A stretch of DNA of 64,000 bases from Streptomyces venezuelae (GCF_008642355.1 NZ_CP029193.1:1388001-1452000), one strand, 5' to 3'. Shown: positions 38,673-47,319, counted from the stretch's first letter. Notes: generated from the sequence alone by a model not told the origin. Made by a program: numbers and translations.

Positions 38673-38688
38673 AGTGACTCACGTCACA
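38673..38688. promoter_or_regulatory. Possible BldD-type operator
   Basis: AGTGACTCACGTCACA has the form AGTGAC-N4-GTCACA, close to the BldD palindrome AGTGAC(Nm)GTCACT. It lies in the 265-base gap between the betaine transporter operon and the exonuclease gene, about 157 bases before the ATPase start. Match by eye; the gap otherwise holds only GC-rich leader. Confidence 0.4.
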
Positions 38689-38781
38689 GGCGTTGCGGTC
38701 TCGGCACGGCGAGGCGCGATGCGCAACGCCCGCCGCACCGTCGTACGCAGCGCGTTCGCTCTGTCGGTGCCGTGCGGCATG

Positions 38782-39720
38782 ATGCGCGATGTGACTCAGC
38801 GAACACGACGGCTCATGCTTCTCGACACGGCCTCCCTCTACTTCAGGGCGTACTTCGGCGTCCCGGAGTCCGTGAAGGCCCCGGACGGCACTCCGGTCAA
38901 CGCCGTGCGCGGGCTGCTCGACTTCATCACGCGCCTCGTCCAGGACCACCGGCCGGACGACCTCGTCGCCTGCATGGACGCGGACTGGCGCCCGCACTGG
39001 CGCGTCGAGCTCATCCCCTCCTACAAGGCGCACCGCGTCGCCGAGGAGGTCGAGAGCGGCACGGACGCCGAGGAGATCCCGGACACCCTCTCGCCGCAGG
39101 TACCGGTCATCGAGGAGGTCCTCGACGCGCTCGGCATCGCACGCGTGGGCGTGGCGGCGTACGAGGCGGACGACGTGATCGGCACGTTCACGGCGCGCGC
39201 CACCGGCCCGGTCGACATCGTCACCGGCGACCGCGACCTGTACCAGCTGGTCGACGACAAGCGCGGCGTCCGCGTCCTCTATCCCCTCAAGGGTGTCGGC
39301 ACGCTCCAGACGACGGACGAGGCGTGGCTCCGGGAGAAGTACGGCGTGGACGGGCCGGGCTACGTCGATCTGGCGCTGCTGCGCGGTGACCCCAGCGACG
39401 GCCTGCCGGGCGTCCCGGGCATCGGCGAGAAGACGGCTGCCAAGCTCCTGGACGCCTACGGCGACCTCGCCGGAATCATGGCGGCGGTCGACGACCCGAA
39501 GTCGAAGCTCACTCCGTCGCAGCGCAGGCGGCTCGACGAGTCGCGCGCGTACGTGGCGGTCGCGCCGAAGGTCGTACGCGTGGCGGACGACGTCCCCCTG
39601 CCGGAAGTGGACACCACCCTTCCGCACACCCCCCGTGACCCGGCCGCCCTGGACGACCTCGCGGCCCGCTGGAACCTGGGCGGCGCACTGCAGCGACTGC
39701 TCTCCACCCTCACCCCCTGA
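38782..39720 (+). CDS. 5'-3' exonuclease (Pol I N-terminal domain-like)
   Basis: About 312 residues from the ATG at 38782 (ATG at 38779 and GTG at 38791 are alternatives; none has a clear ribosome site). It has the flap/5' nuclease acidic cluster: LLDTASLYFRAYFG, CMDADWRPHWR, YEADDVIGTF and TGDRDLYQLV, with DPSDGLPGVPGIGEKTAAKL as the helix-hairpin-helix DNA-binding motif. It resembles the nuclease domain of DNA polymerase I without polymerase. Role in RNA primer or flap removal is inferred. Divergent from the betaine ATPase. Confidence 0.9.
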   Translation: MRDVTQRTRRLMLLDTASLYFRAYFGVPESVKAPDGTPVNAVRGLLDFITRLVQDHRPDDLVACMDADWRPHWRVELIPSYKAHRVAEEVESGTDAEEIPDTLSPQVPVIEEVLDALGIARVGVAAYEADDVIGTFTARATGPVDIVTGDRDLYQLVDDKRGVRVLYPLKGVGTLQTTDEAWLREKYGVDGPGYVDLALLRGDPSDGLPGVPGIGEKTAAKLLDAYGDLAGIMAAVDDPKSKLTPSQRRRLDESRAYVAVAPKVVRVADDVPLPEVDTTLPHTPRDPAALDDLAARWNLGGALQRLLSTLTP

Positions 39721-39724
39721 GGTG

Positions 39725-39743
39725 TTAGCTTAGGTAAACCTAA
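39725..39743 (+). promoter_or_regulatory. Iron box (DmdR1/IdeR-type operator)
   Basis: TTAGCTTAGGTAAACCTAA matches the 19-bp consensus TTAGGTTAGGCTAACCTAA at 15 or more positions. It lies directly before the siderophore-interacting reductase gene, 40 bases ahead of its ATG, and starts five bases after the exonuclease stop codon. This points to repression of that gene when iron is plentiful. Confidence 0.85.
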
Positions 39744-39782
39744 GTACTTGTGGATCATTTGTGGATCAGGGGAGCCGCCGCC

Positions 39783-40619
39783 ATGGCAGAACGTCCGGCA
39801 CGCAAAGCACCGAAGGCCCATGTCGCGCAGGTCGTCCGCACGGAGCGGCTGACCCCGCACATGCAGCGGGTGGTCCTCGGCGGCGAGGGCCTCGCCGAGT
39901 TCACGGCCGGCGACTGCACCGACCACTACGTGAAGCTGCTCTTCGACGCGGAGGGCGTCACCTATCCCGAGCCCTTCGACATGCAGCGGATCCGCGAGGA
40001 GTTCCCCCGCGACCAGTGGCCGGTCACCCGCACGTACACGGTGCGCTCATGGGACCCCGCGACCCGCGAGCTCGCCCTGGACTTCGTGATCCACGGCGAC
40101 GAGGGCCTCGCAGGGCCGTGGGCCCGCGACGTCCGGCCGGGCGCCACGGTGCGCTTCCTCGGGCCGGGCGGCGCGTACGCCCCGGACGTGGACGCCGACT
40201 GGCACCTGCTCGCCGGCGACGAGAGCGCGCTGCCCGCGATCGCCGCGGCGGCGGAGGCCCTGCCCGAAGGCGCGGCGGCCCGCATCTTCATCGAGGTCGA
40301 GGGCCCGGAGGAAGAGCAGAAGATCGCCACGGCCGCGGACATCACCTGGCTGCACCGCGGCGGCCGCCCGGTCGGCGAACTCCTCATCGAGGCCGTCCGC
40401 TCCCTGGAGTTCCCCCCGGGCACCCTCCAGGCCTTCGTCCACGGCGAGGCGGGCTTCGTGAAGGAACTCCGCCGCTACCTCCGCATGGAACGCGAGATCC
40501 CCCGCGAGCAGCTCTCCATCTCCGGCTACTGGCGCCTCGGCCACAACGAGGACGGCTGGCAGGCGTCGAAGCGGGAGTGGAACGCGCAGGTGGAGGCGGA
40601 GCAGGAGAAGGCGGCCTGA
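39783..40619 (+). CDS. Siderophore-interacting protein (ferric reductase)
   Basis: 278 residues from the ATG at 39783, with GGGGAG ten bases upstream. FAD-binding domain with TRTYTVRSWDPATRELALDF, then an NAD(P)-like domain (DWHLLAGDESALPAIAAAAE, WLHRGGRPVGEL) and the end AFVHGEAGFVKELRRYL, typical of the SIP family that reduces ferric siderophores to release iron. The iron box upstream supports the role. No siderophore synthesis genes are near. Confidence 0.92.
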   Translation: MAERPARKAPKAHVAQVVRTERLTPHMQRVVLGGEGLAEFTAGDCTDHYVKLLFDAEGVTYPEPFDMQRIREEFPRDQWPVTRTYTVRSWDPATRELALDFVIHGDEGLAGPWARDVRPGATVRFLGPGGAYAPDVDADWHLLAGDESALPAIAAAAEALPEGAAARIFIEVEGPEEEQKIATAADITWLHRGGRPVGELLIEAVRSLEFPPGTLQAFVHGEAGFVKELRRYLRMEREIPREQLSISGYWRLGHNEDGWQASKREWNAQVEAEQEKAA

Positions 40620-40630
40620 CACGCGGACCG

Positions 40631-40714
40631 GCGGCCCGAGCCTGGGGGTGGCGGCCCGAGCCCGAGGGCGGCGGCCCGAGCCTGGGGGCGGCGGCCCGAG
40701 CCTGGGGGTGGCGG
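40631..40714. repeat. Tandem repeat, four 20-bp units
   Basis: Units at 40631-40650, 40651-40670, 40671-40690 and 40691-40710 are variants of GCGGCCCGAGCCTGGGGGTG; the second and third differ by a few bases, and a partial unit GCGG follows. They fill the gap between the convergent reductase and GNAT genes. No spacers or flanking cas genes, so not a CRISPR. Confidence 0.9.
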
Positions 40715-40717
40715 TCT

Positions 40718-41317
40718 CTATGCCACCCCGCCCTTCCCCTCCCCCCTGATCCGCGCATGCAGATGCATGTCATGCCACCCGTCCTCGTGCAGCAGCGCGC
40801 TCCGCTTCGTGCCCTCCACCGCGAACCCCGTCTTCAGGGCCACGCGGCACGACGCCTCGTTCGCCGTGGAGTGGGTCAGTTCCAGACGGTGCAGGCCCAC
40901 CTCGTCGAACGCCCACGTCGAGAGCGCCTCGACGGCTCGGGGGGCGATGCGGCGGCCGCGGGCCGACGGCATCGTCCAGTACGCGACCTCCGCCTGGCCG
41001 TCCGCGAGGACGATGCAGCGCAGCGCGACCCGGCCCACCACCTCGTCGGTCCCGGCGTCCGCGATCGCCCAGTACGCGTCGCGCTCGTCCGCCCACGCCT
41101 TGCGCCAGCCCTCTATCCAGCCGCGCACCTCGCTCTCCGAGTCGGCCACGCGCGCGTGCCAGCGCTGTATAACGGGGTCCTGGAACGCCTCGTACACCGC
41201 GGGCACGTCGGAGGTCGACCAGGGGCGCAGAACCAGGCCGCCGGGGGCGGGCAGCGTCGGCTGCGCGCGGCGGGCCAGGGTGCCGGCCGCGACGATGTCG
41301 GAGATCTTGAAAGGCAT
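40718..41317 (-). CDS. GNAT-family acetyltransferase (RimJ/RimL-like)
   Basis: 199 residues. The motif region YWAIADAGTDEVVGRVALRC and the acetyl-CoA loop YWTMPSARGRRIAPRAVEAL, followed by HRLELTHSTANEASCRVALK, are those of RimJ/RimL-like N-acetyltransferases. Substrate unknown. Convergent with the reductase gene across the tandem repeat. Confidence 0.87.
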   Translation of the reverse strand: MPFKISDIVAAGTLARRAQPTLPAPGGLVLRPWSTSDVPAVYEAFQDPVIQRWHARVADSESEVRGWIEGWRKAWADERDAYWAIADAGTDEVVGRVALRCIVLADGQAEVAYWTMPSARGRRIAPRAVEALSTWAFDEVGLHRLELTHSTANEASCRVALKTGFAVEGTKRSALLHEDGWHDMHLHARIRGEGKGGVA

Positions 41318-41497
41318 GGGCGCATCGTGTCAGCGGGGACACGGGCGACGGCAGTGGTTTTCCGGGGCGCACATGAGCCTGCCGGGCCGAAGCCCGCGCG
41401 CCCCGCACACCCGCCCGCCCCCGAAGATCCACGAACACCCCAAGCACCCCCGCCCGCACCCCCCGTGACCTGCGACGCCCCGTACGCTGACCCTCTG

Positions 41498-42445
41498 ATG
41501 AGACGTAAGCGCCGCCTGCCGCCCGCCCCGCTCCCCCAGCGCGACGGCATCGACCCCGTCCGGGTCGCCCTGCCGGCCGACGGGGCGTGGCCGACCGTGC
41601 GCGCCTACCTGGTGGAGCGGCTCCCGGTCGGGTCCGGCGTCGTCGACGCCATGGTGCGGGACGGCCGGTTCGTCGGCGCGGACGGGGGACCGGTCACCCC
41701 CGACACCCCCTACCTGCCGGGCGCCTCCGTCTGGTTCCACCGGGACCTCCCCGCCGAGGTCCCCGTCCCCTTCGCCCTCGACGTCGTCCACCGCGACGAG
41801 CACATCGTCGTCGTGGACAAGCCGCACTTCCTGGCGACGATGCCCCGCGGCAGCCACGTCACGCAGACGGCACTCGCCCGGCTCCGCACGGACCTCGGCA
41901 TCCCGACGCTCGGCGCCGCCCACCGCCTGGACCGGCTGACCGCCGGGCTGCTCCTGTTCACGGTGCGGCCCGAGGAACGCGGCGCGTACCAGACGCTGTT
42001 CCGGGACCGCCGCGTGCGCAAGGAGTACGAGGCCGTGGCCCCGTACGACCCCGACGTCGCGCTGCCCCGCACCGTCCGCAGCCACATCGTGAAGGAGCCC
42101 GGGATCATCGCCGCGTACGAGGTGGGGGGCGCCGAGCCCAACAGCGAGAGCCGGATCGAACTCGTCGAGCACCGCGCCGGCCTCGGCCGCTACCGCCTGA
42201 CCCCGCACACCGGCCGCACCCACCAACTCCGCGTCCACATGAACGCGTTGGGCCTGCCGATCCTCGGCGACCCCCTCTATCCGGTGGTGGCCGGGCCCGT
42301 GCCGCCGGGCGATTTCCGGCGGCCCCTGCAACTCCTGGCGCGCGTCCTGGAGTTCACGGACCCGGTCACGGGCGCCGCCCACCGCTTCACCAGCGGACGC
42401 ACCCTGGAGGCCTGGGAGGCGTACGACACCTGGGCGCGGCAGTAG
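41498..42445 (+). CDS. RluA-family pseudouridine synthase
   Basis: 315 residues from the ATG at 41498. A TACGCT -10-like box about ten bases ahead and no ribosome site suggest a leaderless message. The catalytic aspartate is in AAHRLDRLTAGLLLFTVRPE; PHTGRTHQLRVHMNALGLPI, with LGDPLYPVV, is the second family motif. It isomerises uridine to pseudouridine in rRNA or tRNA; the target cannot be told. Six bases separate its end from the P450 gene in convergent orientation. Confidence 0.92.
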   Translation: MRRKRRLPPAPLPQRDGIDPVRVALPADGAWPTVRAYLVERLPVGSGVVDAMVRDGRFVGADGGPVTPDTPYLPGASVWFHRDLPAEVPVPFALDVVHRDEHIVVVDKPHFLATMPRGSHVTQTALARLRTDLGIPTLGAAHRLDRLTAGLLLFTVRPEERGAYQTLFRDRRVRKEYEAVAPYDPDVALPRTVRSHIVKEPGIIAAYEVGGAEPNSESRIELVEHRAGLGRYRLTPHTGRTHQLRVHMNALGLPILGDPLYPVVAGPVPPGDFRRPLQLLARVLEFTDPVTGAAHRFTSGRTLEAWEAYDTWARQ

Positions 42446-42451
42446 CCGCAC

Positions 42452-43933
42452 TCAGTAGCCGCGCCACCAGATGAGGAAGCGCTGCCATGCCCCCTTGGGC
42501 CGGACGGTCTCGGGAGCCGGGTCCTGGACTGCCGCCGGTGACGGCGGGGCGGCCGGGACGGCGGGCGCCGCAGGGCGCGGTGCCGGGGACGACACGTGCC
42601 AGTCCCTGCGCGGGGGCGGCAGCTGCGCAGAGGGGCGGGCCGTGACGTCCTGCGGCGGGCGCGGCGCGAACTTGACCGGCAGCTCCACGAGGTGCCGCGA
42701 CATGATGGACGACGTCCACCGCAGATCCCGCTCGTCGATGGAGAGTTCGACGTCGGGCAGACGCATCAGGAGCGCGTCGACGCCGGTGTCGGCGATGGCG
42801 CGGCCGATGTCCTGACCCGGGCACTCGTGCGGGCCGCCGCTGAACGCCAGGTGCGACCGGTTGCCCTGCATGTTGGCGGCGAGATCGGGCCGGACGACGG
42901 GGTCGACGTTGCCCGGCGCGATGCCCATGATCAGGCCGTCGCCCGCGCGGATGCGCTGACCGCCGAGCTGGGTGTCCTGCTTCGCGAAGTAGCCGACCAT
43001 CGCGCTGAACGGCGGTTCGTCCCACAGGGACTGCTCGACCGCCTCGGGAACCGTCATCTGCCCGCCGCTGAGCTGCGCCCTGAAACGCGGGTCGGTGAGG
43101 ACCATCCGCACGACGTTCGCGATGAGGTTGGCGGTGGCCTCGTACGCGGCGATGAGCACGAGGCGCAGGTGCGCGCCGACCTCGTCGTCGGTGAGCTGCG
43201 CGGGGTGGGCGATGAGGCTGCTGGTGAAGTCCTCCTCGGGGTTGGCGCGGCGCCGCGCCACCAGCCCCATCAGGACCTCCATCACGTACGCGTTGCTCGC
43301 GATGGCGGTCTCGGTGCCCTTGATCATGTCGCGGGCGGACTGCACCATCCGTTCGTTGTACTCCTCGGGCATGCCGAGGACGTGGCACATCACCATCATC
43401 GGCAGGTGCTCGGCGAACTGGCTGACGAGGTCGGCGTGGCCGTTCTGGCAGAAGTCGTTGAGCAGTTGGTTCGTGTAGCGGTTGATGTGGCGGCGGATGC
43501 CGCGGTGGTCGATGCCCGACATGGCGCCGGTGACCGCGCCGCGCAGCCGCTGGTGCTCGTCGCCCTCGACGAAGCTGCACATCGGCTGCCAGGTGAAGAC
43601 GGGTGCGAGCGGGTGGTCGGGACCCGCGGTGCCGTCCCGCACGGCGCGCCAGGTGCGCGAGTCGCGGGTGAACTGCGAGGGCGTGCGGACCATGTGGAGG
43701 TTCTCGCTGTGGCCGAGCACGACCCACATCGGGACGTCGTTGTGGATCAGCACGGGCGCGACCGGGCCGTGCTCGGCGCGGAGCTTCTCGTACAGGCCCG
43801 CGAGGTCGGCGTCCGCCTCCGGGCCGTAGATGCGGCGCAGACCTCCGGGGCCGAGGCCGTGGGCGGGACAGCCGGGGGGTGCGGCACCGAGGTCGTCGGT
43901 GCCGGCCCAGGGGGAAGGGGGAGGGGTCGTCAC
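42452..43933 (-). CDS. Cytochrome P450 of CYP157 type (conservon E protein), no ExxR
   Basis: 493 residues. Heme-binding FSGGPHECPGQ with Cys371 is intact and the I-helix has AAYEATAN. The K-helix position that should hold ExxR reads E300-QSLW-304: Glu is replaced by Gln and Arg by Trp. That is the known hallmark of CYP157, including the P450 of the rar/cvn9 conservon. A Pro-rich tail of about 60 residues follows. It is the last gene of the conservon, 76 bases after the GTPase gene. Substrate unknown. Confidence 0.93.
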   Translation of the reverse strand: MTTPPPSPWAGTDDLGAAPPGCPAHGLGPGGLRRIYGPEADADLAGLYEKLRAEHGPVAPVLIHNDVPMWVVLGHSENLHMVRTPSQFTRDSRTWRAVRDGTAGPDHPLAPVFTWQPMCSFVEGDEHQRLRGAVTGAMSGIDHRGIRRHINRYTNQLLNDFCQNGHADLVSQFAEHLPMMVMCHVLGMPEEYNERMVQSARDMIKGTETAIASNAYVMEVLMGLVARRRANPEEDFTSSLIAHPAQLTDDEVGAHLRLVLIAAYEATANLIANVVRMVLTDPRFRAQLSGGQMTVPEAVEQSLWDEPPFSAMVGYFAKQDTQLGGQRIRAGDGLIMGIAPGNVDPVVRPDLAANMQGNRSHLAFSGGPHECPGQDIGRAIADTGVDALLMRLPDVELSIDERDLRWTSSIMSRHLVELPVKFAPRPPQDVTARPSAQLPPPRRDWHVSSPAPRPAAPAVPAAPPSPAAVQDPAPETVRPKGAWQRFLIWWRGY

Positions 43934-44009
43934 GGTCGTCGCTCCGGGTTTGGCTGAGGAGGGGGCGGGCTGAGCAGGGTGCGGTGGCTGGACAGGGGTG
44001 GGGGCACGG

Positions 44010-44633
44010 TCAGACGCGGGCCACGGTCAGGGAGTGCAGGTAGCGCATGAGCGTCATCAGGACGTCCCGGCTGGACTCCTTGCGGCGGGCGTCGCACGCC
44101 ATGATCGGGACGATCTCCTCCAGGTCGAGGGCCCTGCGCAGGGTCTCGACCGGGTGGTGGGGCGCGTCCGGGAAGTCGTTGACGGCGACGACGAACGGCA
44201 CACCGCGCTCCTCCAGGCGGCCGATGACGTCGAAGCTGACCTCCAGGCGGCGCGTGTCGATGAGCACGACCGCGCCGAGCGCCCCTTCGAAGAGGCCGTT
44301 CCACAGGAACCAGAAGCGTTCCTGGCCGGGGGTGCCGAAGAGGTAGAGGACGAGCTCCTCGGAGATGCTGATGCGACCGAAGTCCATCGCCACGGTGGTG
44401 GCCGTCTTGGACTCGGAGCCGTAGTTGTCGTCGACGCCGATGCCCGCCTGGGTCATCGTCTCCTCGGTGGTCAGCGGGCGGATCTCGCTCACCGAGCCGA
44501 CCATCGTCGTCTTGCCGACCCCGAACCCGCCCACGATCACGACCTTCACGGCGGCCGCGGCCGTGTGCGGCAGGACGTCCTCGCTGCGGGGGCCGGTGAT
44601 GGTGTCCGTGTTCCTAGAGTTTCTGAAGTCCAT
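44010..44633 (-). CDS. cvnD9: Conservon GTPase (CvnD type)
   Basis: 207 residues with a P-loop GGFGVGKTTMVGSVSE, switch region TVAMDFGRI, the G3-like LFGTPGQERFW and the G4-like VAVNDFPDA (the usual NKxD is changed to NDF, as in other conservon GTPases). Conservon D proteins pair with CvnB. Its ATG lies inside the end of cvnC with a 20-base overlap. Also called rarD in S. griseus. Confidence 0.93.
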   Translation of the reverse strand: MDFRNSRNTDTITGPRSEDVLPHTAAAAVKVVIVGGFGVGKTTMVGSVSEIRPLTTEETMTQAGIGVDDNYGSESKTATTVAMDFGRISISEELVLYLFGTPGQERFWFLWNGLFEGALGAVVLIDTRRLEVSFDVIGRLEERGVPFVVAVNDFPDAPHHPVETLRRALDLEEIVPIMACDARRKESSRDVLMTLMRYLHSLTVARV

Positions 44634-45027
44634 GCATCACCGCTTCGAGGAGGGATCGGTCGGGGAGCGCGGAGCGGACGATGGGGGCGCGCGCCTGCAC
44701 GAGCTCGGTCGCGAGTAACTCCGTCAGGACGACGGTCACGACGGAGAACGGCAGCGCCATGTACGCCGACAGCTCGGCGACGGACAGCGGCGTGGTGCAC
44801 AGCCGCAGTACCGCCGAGTGTTCCGGCTGCGCCGTCGGGGACGCCTCGCCCTGCGCGACGATCAGGGTGACGAGGTCGAGCGGCGCGCGCTCGGAGTCCT
44901 CGCCCGTGAGGATGTACAGCCGCTCCGGGTTCTCGGGGCTGCGCCGCTCCCGCTGGGGAGGCGCCCCGTCCTGCGGCGGGACATCGCCCTGTTGCGGGCC
45001 GCGTGGGGAGTCTTGCGGAGGAGTCAT
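44614..45027 (-). CDS. cvnC9: Conservon DUF742 protein (CvnC type)
   Basis: 137 residues. Gln/Pro-rich N-terminus, then the DUF742 winged-helix-like core (PENPERLYILTGEDSERAPL, FSVVTVVLTELLATEL and TPLSVAELSAYMALPFSVV). The ATG at 45027 overlaps the cvnB stop (ATGA). Third gene in the rarA-E order. Confidence 0.9.
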   Translation of the reverse strand: MTPPQDSPRGPQQGDVPPQDGAPPQRERRSPENPERLYILTGEDSERAPLDLVTLIVAQGEASPTAQPEHSAVLRLCTTPLSVAELSAYMALPFSVVTVVLTELLATELVQARAPIVRSALPDRSLLEAVMHGLQKL

Positions 45028-45431
45028 ACGGCCTGCCCGTCACGCCGGGGCGGGCTGGTCAGATGCGCCCCGATGCGTACCACGAGGTCACGCATGCGGG
45101 TGCCGATGAGGCCCGCGTCGACGGTCTCGTCGGCGAGCACGGCGAGGTAGGCGCCCGCGCCCGCGGCCATCAGGTAGAAGTAGCCGCCGTTGATCTCGAT
45201 GATGACCATCTTCATGCCGCCGTCGCTGTGCGGGATCTCGGTGGCGACGGCTGCGGCGAGACTCTGCAGGCCCGCGCAGGCGGCGGCGATGCGGTCGGCC
45301 GCGTCGGGGTCGCCGCCGTAGCGCGCGATGCGCAGGCCGTCCGCCGAGAGCACCACGATCTGCCGGGTCTGCGGCACTCCGTCGGCGAGCTCCTTCAGCA
45401 TCCAGTCGAAGTTGGCGCGTTGCTGGATCAC
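45024..45431 (-). CDS. cvnB9: Conservon roadblock/LC7 protein (CvnB type)
   Basis: 135 residues; roadblock/LC7 fold (NFDWMLKELADGVPQTRQIV, VVLSADGLRIARYGGDPDAA, AAACAGLQSLAAAVATE) that acts as a partner for small GTPases. The ATG overlaps the cvnA stop (ATGA) and its own stop overlaps cvnC, so four genes are chained. Confidence 0.92.
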   Translation of the reverse strand: MIQQRANFDWMLKELADGVPQTRQIVVLSADGLRIARYGGDPDAADRIAAACAGLQSLAAAVATEIPHSDGGMKMVIIEINGGYFYLMAAGAGAYLAVLADETVDAGLIGTRMRDLVVRIGAHLTSPPRRDGQAV

Positions 45432-47035
45432 TGCCAGTCCCTCTCGTCGGCGCTGCCGTGGTTGTTCTGCGGGGGCACCGGACCGGGCTCGTCCGGCTGG
45501 TCCGCGCCGGGATCACCCTTGACGCCCTTCATGAACGCCTCGATCCACAGGCCCGGTTCGGGTTCCTGCCGCTTGGGCGGTGCGGGGGGCGACGCGGTGG
45601 CCGCGGCGTGGGCCTCGGCGATGCGCTGGGCCTCGGCCTCCTGCGCGTACCGCTCGGCGAGGGAGATCTTGACGCGGCTGCGGCGCTGCGGCAGGCCTCC
45701 CTCCGTCCATTCGGTGACCTCGGGCACGTCGTCCTGCATGGTCGCGGTGAGCGGGGAGCGCAGCGGCGGGCCCGCGGTGACGACGCGGGGCTTCTTGCGG
45801 CGGATGTTGCGGGCGGGTTCCTCGATGGTGCGTCCGGCGTTGTCGACGCGCGGCACGGCGGAGGCGCCGATGCCGTGGGCGAGGCCGGGCGCGGGCCCGG
45901 TGGTCATCATCTCGCGCGGCACGATGAGCACCGCGCGGACACCGCCGTACGCGGACTGCCGCAGGGAGACCTGGAGGTTGTACATCTGGGAGAGGCGTCC
46001 GACGACGGCCATGCCGAGGCGGGGCGTCTCACCGAGGTCGTTGAGGTCGATGCCGGCCTGGGCCTGCGCCAGCATGCGTTCGGCGCGGGCCCGCGCCTCC
46101 TCGCTGAGGCTGACGCCGCCGTCCTCGATCTCGACGGCGATGCCGGTCTGCACCTCGACGGCGGTGACGTGCACCTTGGTCTGCGGGGGCGAGTACCGGG
46201 TGGCGTTGTCGAGGAGTTCGGCGCAGGCGTGGATGAGCGGTTCGACGGACGTGCCGAGGATGGCGACGTCGGCGATGGAGTGCAGTTCCACGCGGGGGTA
46301 GTCGAGGATGCGGGACATCGCGCCGCGCAGCACGCTGAACAGGGGCACGGGCTTGGGCCACTGGCGGCCCGGTCGTGCGCCGCCGAGCACCGTGATGGAG
46401 TCGGCGAGCCGGCCGATCAGAGCGGTGCCGTGGTCGATGCGCAGCAGGTCGTCGAAGACCTCGGGGTTGCGTCCGTGGAACTCCTCCATCTCACGGAGCT
46501 CCGCGGCCTGCTGGTGGACGATCGACTGGACGCGCCGGGCGATGTTGACGAAGGCGCGCTGCGCGGATTCGCGCATCGCTTCCTCGTTGTCGAGGATTTC
46601 GAGGATGGACCGCAGCAAGTCGCGTTGCGAGGCGGGGAGGTCGCTGTAGACCTCGTTTTTGTCGACGACGTTGCGGACGACATCCGCGGGCGTTTCGCCC
46701 TGCCGGAGCCGCCAGAGCGCGTCGGGCAGGAGCTCCGCGCCCAGGCGCACGGTCTCGTCGTCGTGGGCGGCGATGCGCCGTTCGAGGAAGGCGAGCCGCT
46801 GTGCGTACTGCGCGCGTTGCCCCCGGATGGTCCGGCCGCGGCGCACCGCTTCGGCGCCGACCGCGATGACCATGAGGGTCGCGACGGCGCCGCACCAGGT
46901 GACGGCGGGCCGGGCCGGCGGCGTCACCGAGGCGACGGCGGCTCCGGTCGCGGCCGCCATCAGCATGGCGGGCAGCAACAGCACGCGCGCGTAAGGGACT
47001 TCTCGGCCACCGGGAGGCGATTGAACACTCACCAT
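45428..47035 (-). CDS. cvnA9: Conservon sensor-like histidine kinase-type ATPase (CvnA type)
   Basis: 535 residues. Two hydrophobic segments (VLLLPAMLMAAATGAAVASV and AVTWCGAVATLMVIAVGAEA) anchor it. After a coiled coil comes a DHp-like segment with a probable His in LLRIDHGTALIGRL, and a GHKL ATPase with ELLDNATRYSPPQ, VEIEDGGVSLSE and RLGMAVVGRL. The last 130 residues are low-complexity. In this family the protein is thought to sense a signal and pass it to CvnB and CvnD. ATG at 47035 has AGAGGG five bases upstream. Confidence 0.9.
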   Translation of the reverse strand: MVSVQSPPGGREVPYARVLLLPAMLMAAATGAAVASVTPPARPAVTWCGAVATLMVIAVGAEAVRRGRTIRGQRAQYAQRLAFLERRIAAHDDETVRLGAELLPDALWRLRQGETPADVVRNVVDKNEVYSDLPASQRDLLRSILEILDNEEAMRESAQRAFVNIARRVQSIVHQQAAELREMEEFHGRNPEVFDDLLRIDHGTALIGRLADSITVLGGARPGRQWPKPVPLFSVLRGAMSRILDYPRVELHSIADVAILGTSVEPLIHACAELLDNATRYSPPQTKVHVTAVEVQTGIAVEIEDGGVSLSEEARARAERMLAQAQAGIDLNDLGETPRLGMAVVGRLSQMYNLQVSLRQSAYGGVRAVLIVPREMMTTGPAPGLAHGIGASAVPRVDNAGRTIEEPARNIRRKKPRVVTAGPPLRSPLTATMQDDVPEVTEWTEGGLPQRRSRVKISLAERYAQEAEAQRIAEAHAAATASPPAPPKRQEPEPGLWIEAFMKGVKGDPGADQPDEPGPVPPQNNHGSADERDWQ

Positions 47036-47054
47036 GTATGCCCTCTGAACACTC

Positions 47055-47105
47055 GTCTTGGGGGAATGTGATGTCTTGGGGATGACAGAACATAGGGGGA
47101 ATGAC
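47055..47105 (-). promoter_or_regulatory. Direct repeats in the conservon leader
   Basis: Three related blocks, GTCTTGGGGGAATG (47055-47068), GTCTTGGGGATGAC (47073-47086) and TAGGGGGAATGAC (47093-47105), are spaced 18-20 bases apart just upstream of the cvnA start. They look like binding sites or leader elements. The rest of the gap 47106-47319 shows no gene. Confidence 0.4.
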
Positions 47106-47319
47106 GAAACGAACGATCGAAAGATTTGGGAACAAGCGCGCGAATCCGTCGCAACTCGTTCAACTCGCCGCGCTCCGGGCGAGCTTAGTCCGCCGAAATC
47201 ATCGCCGAGTCACATTCGGCAACCCTCTGCAAAGGGCCCGCCAAGAGGCATACACTCTGCCCTTTTGCACAGGTGGCAATCGTTCGAACACAGGCAGTGA
47301 CGCCTCGAAAACGTCGTAA

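Noticed and set aside
40631..40714. CRISPR-like array of short repeats
   Set aside because: The units are directly adjacent with no spacers, and there are no cas genes.
39761..41497. Extension of the pseudouridine synthase frame upstream to 39761
   Set aside because: Runs through the reductase and GNAT genes in another frame; the conserved protein starts at 41498.
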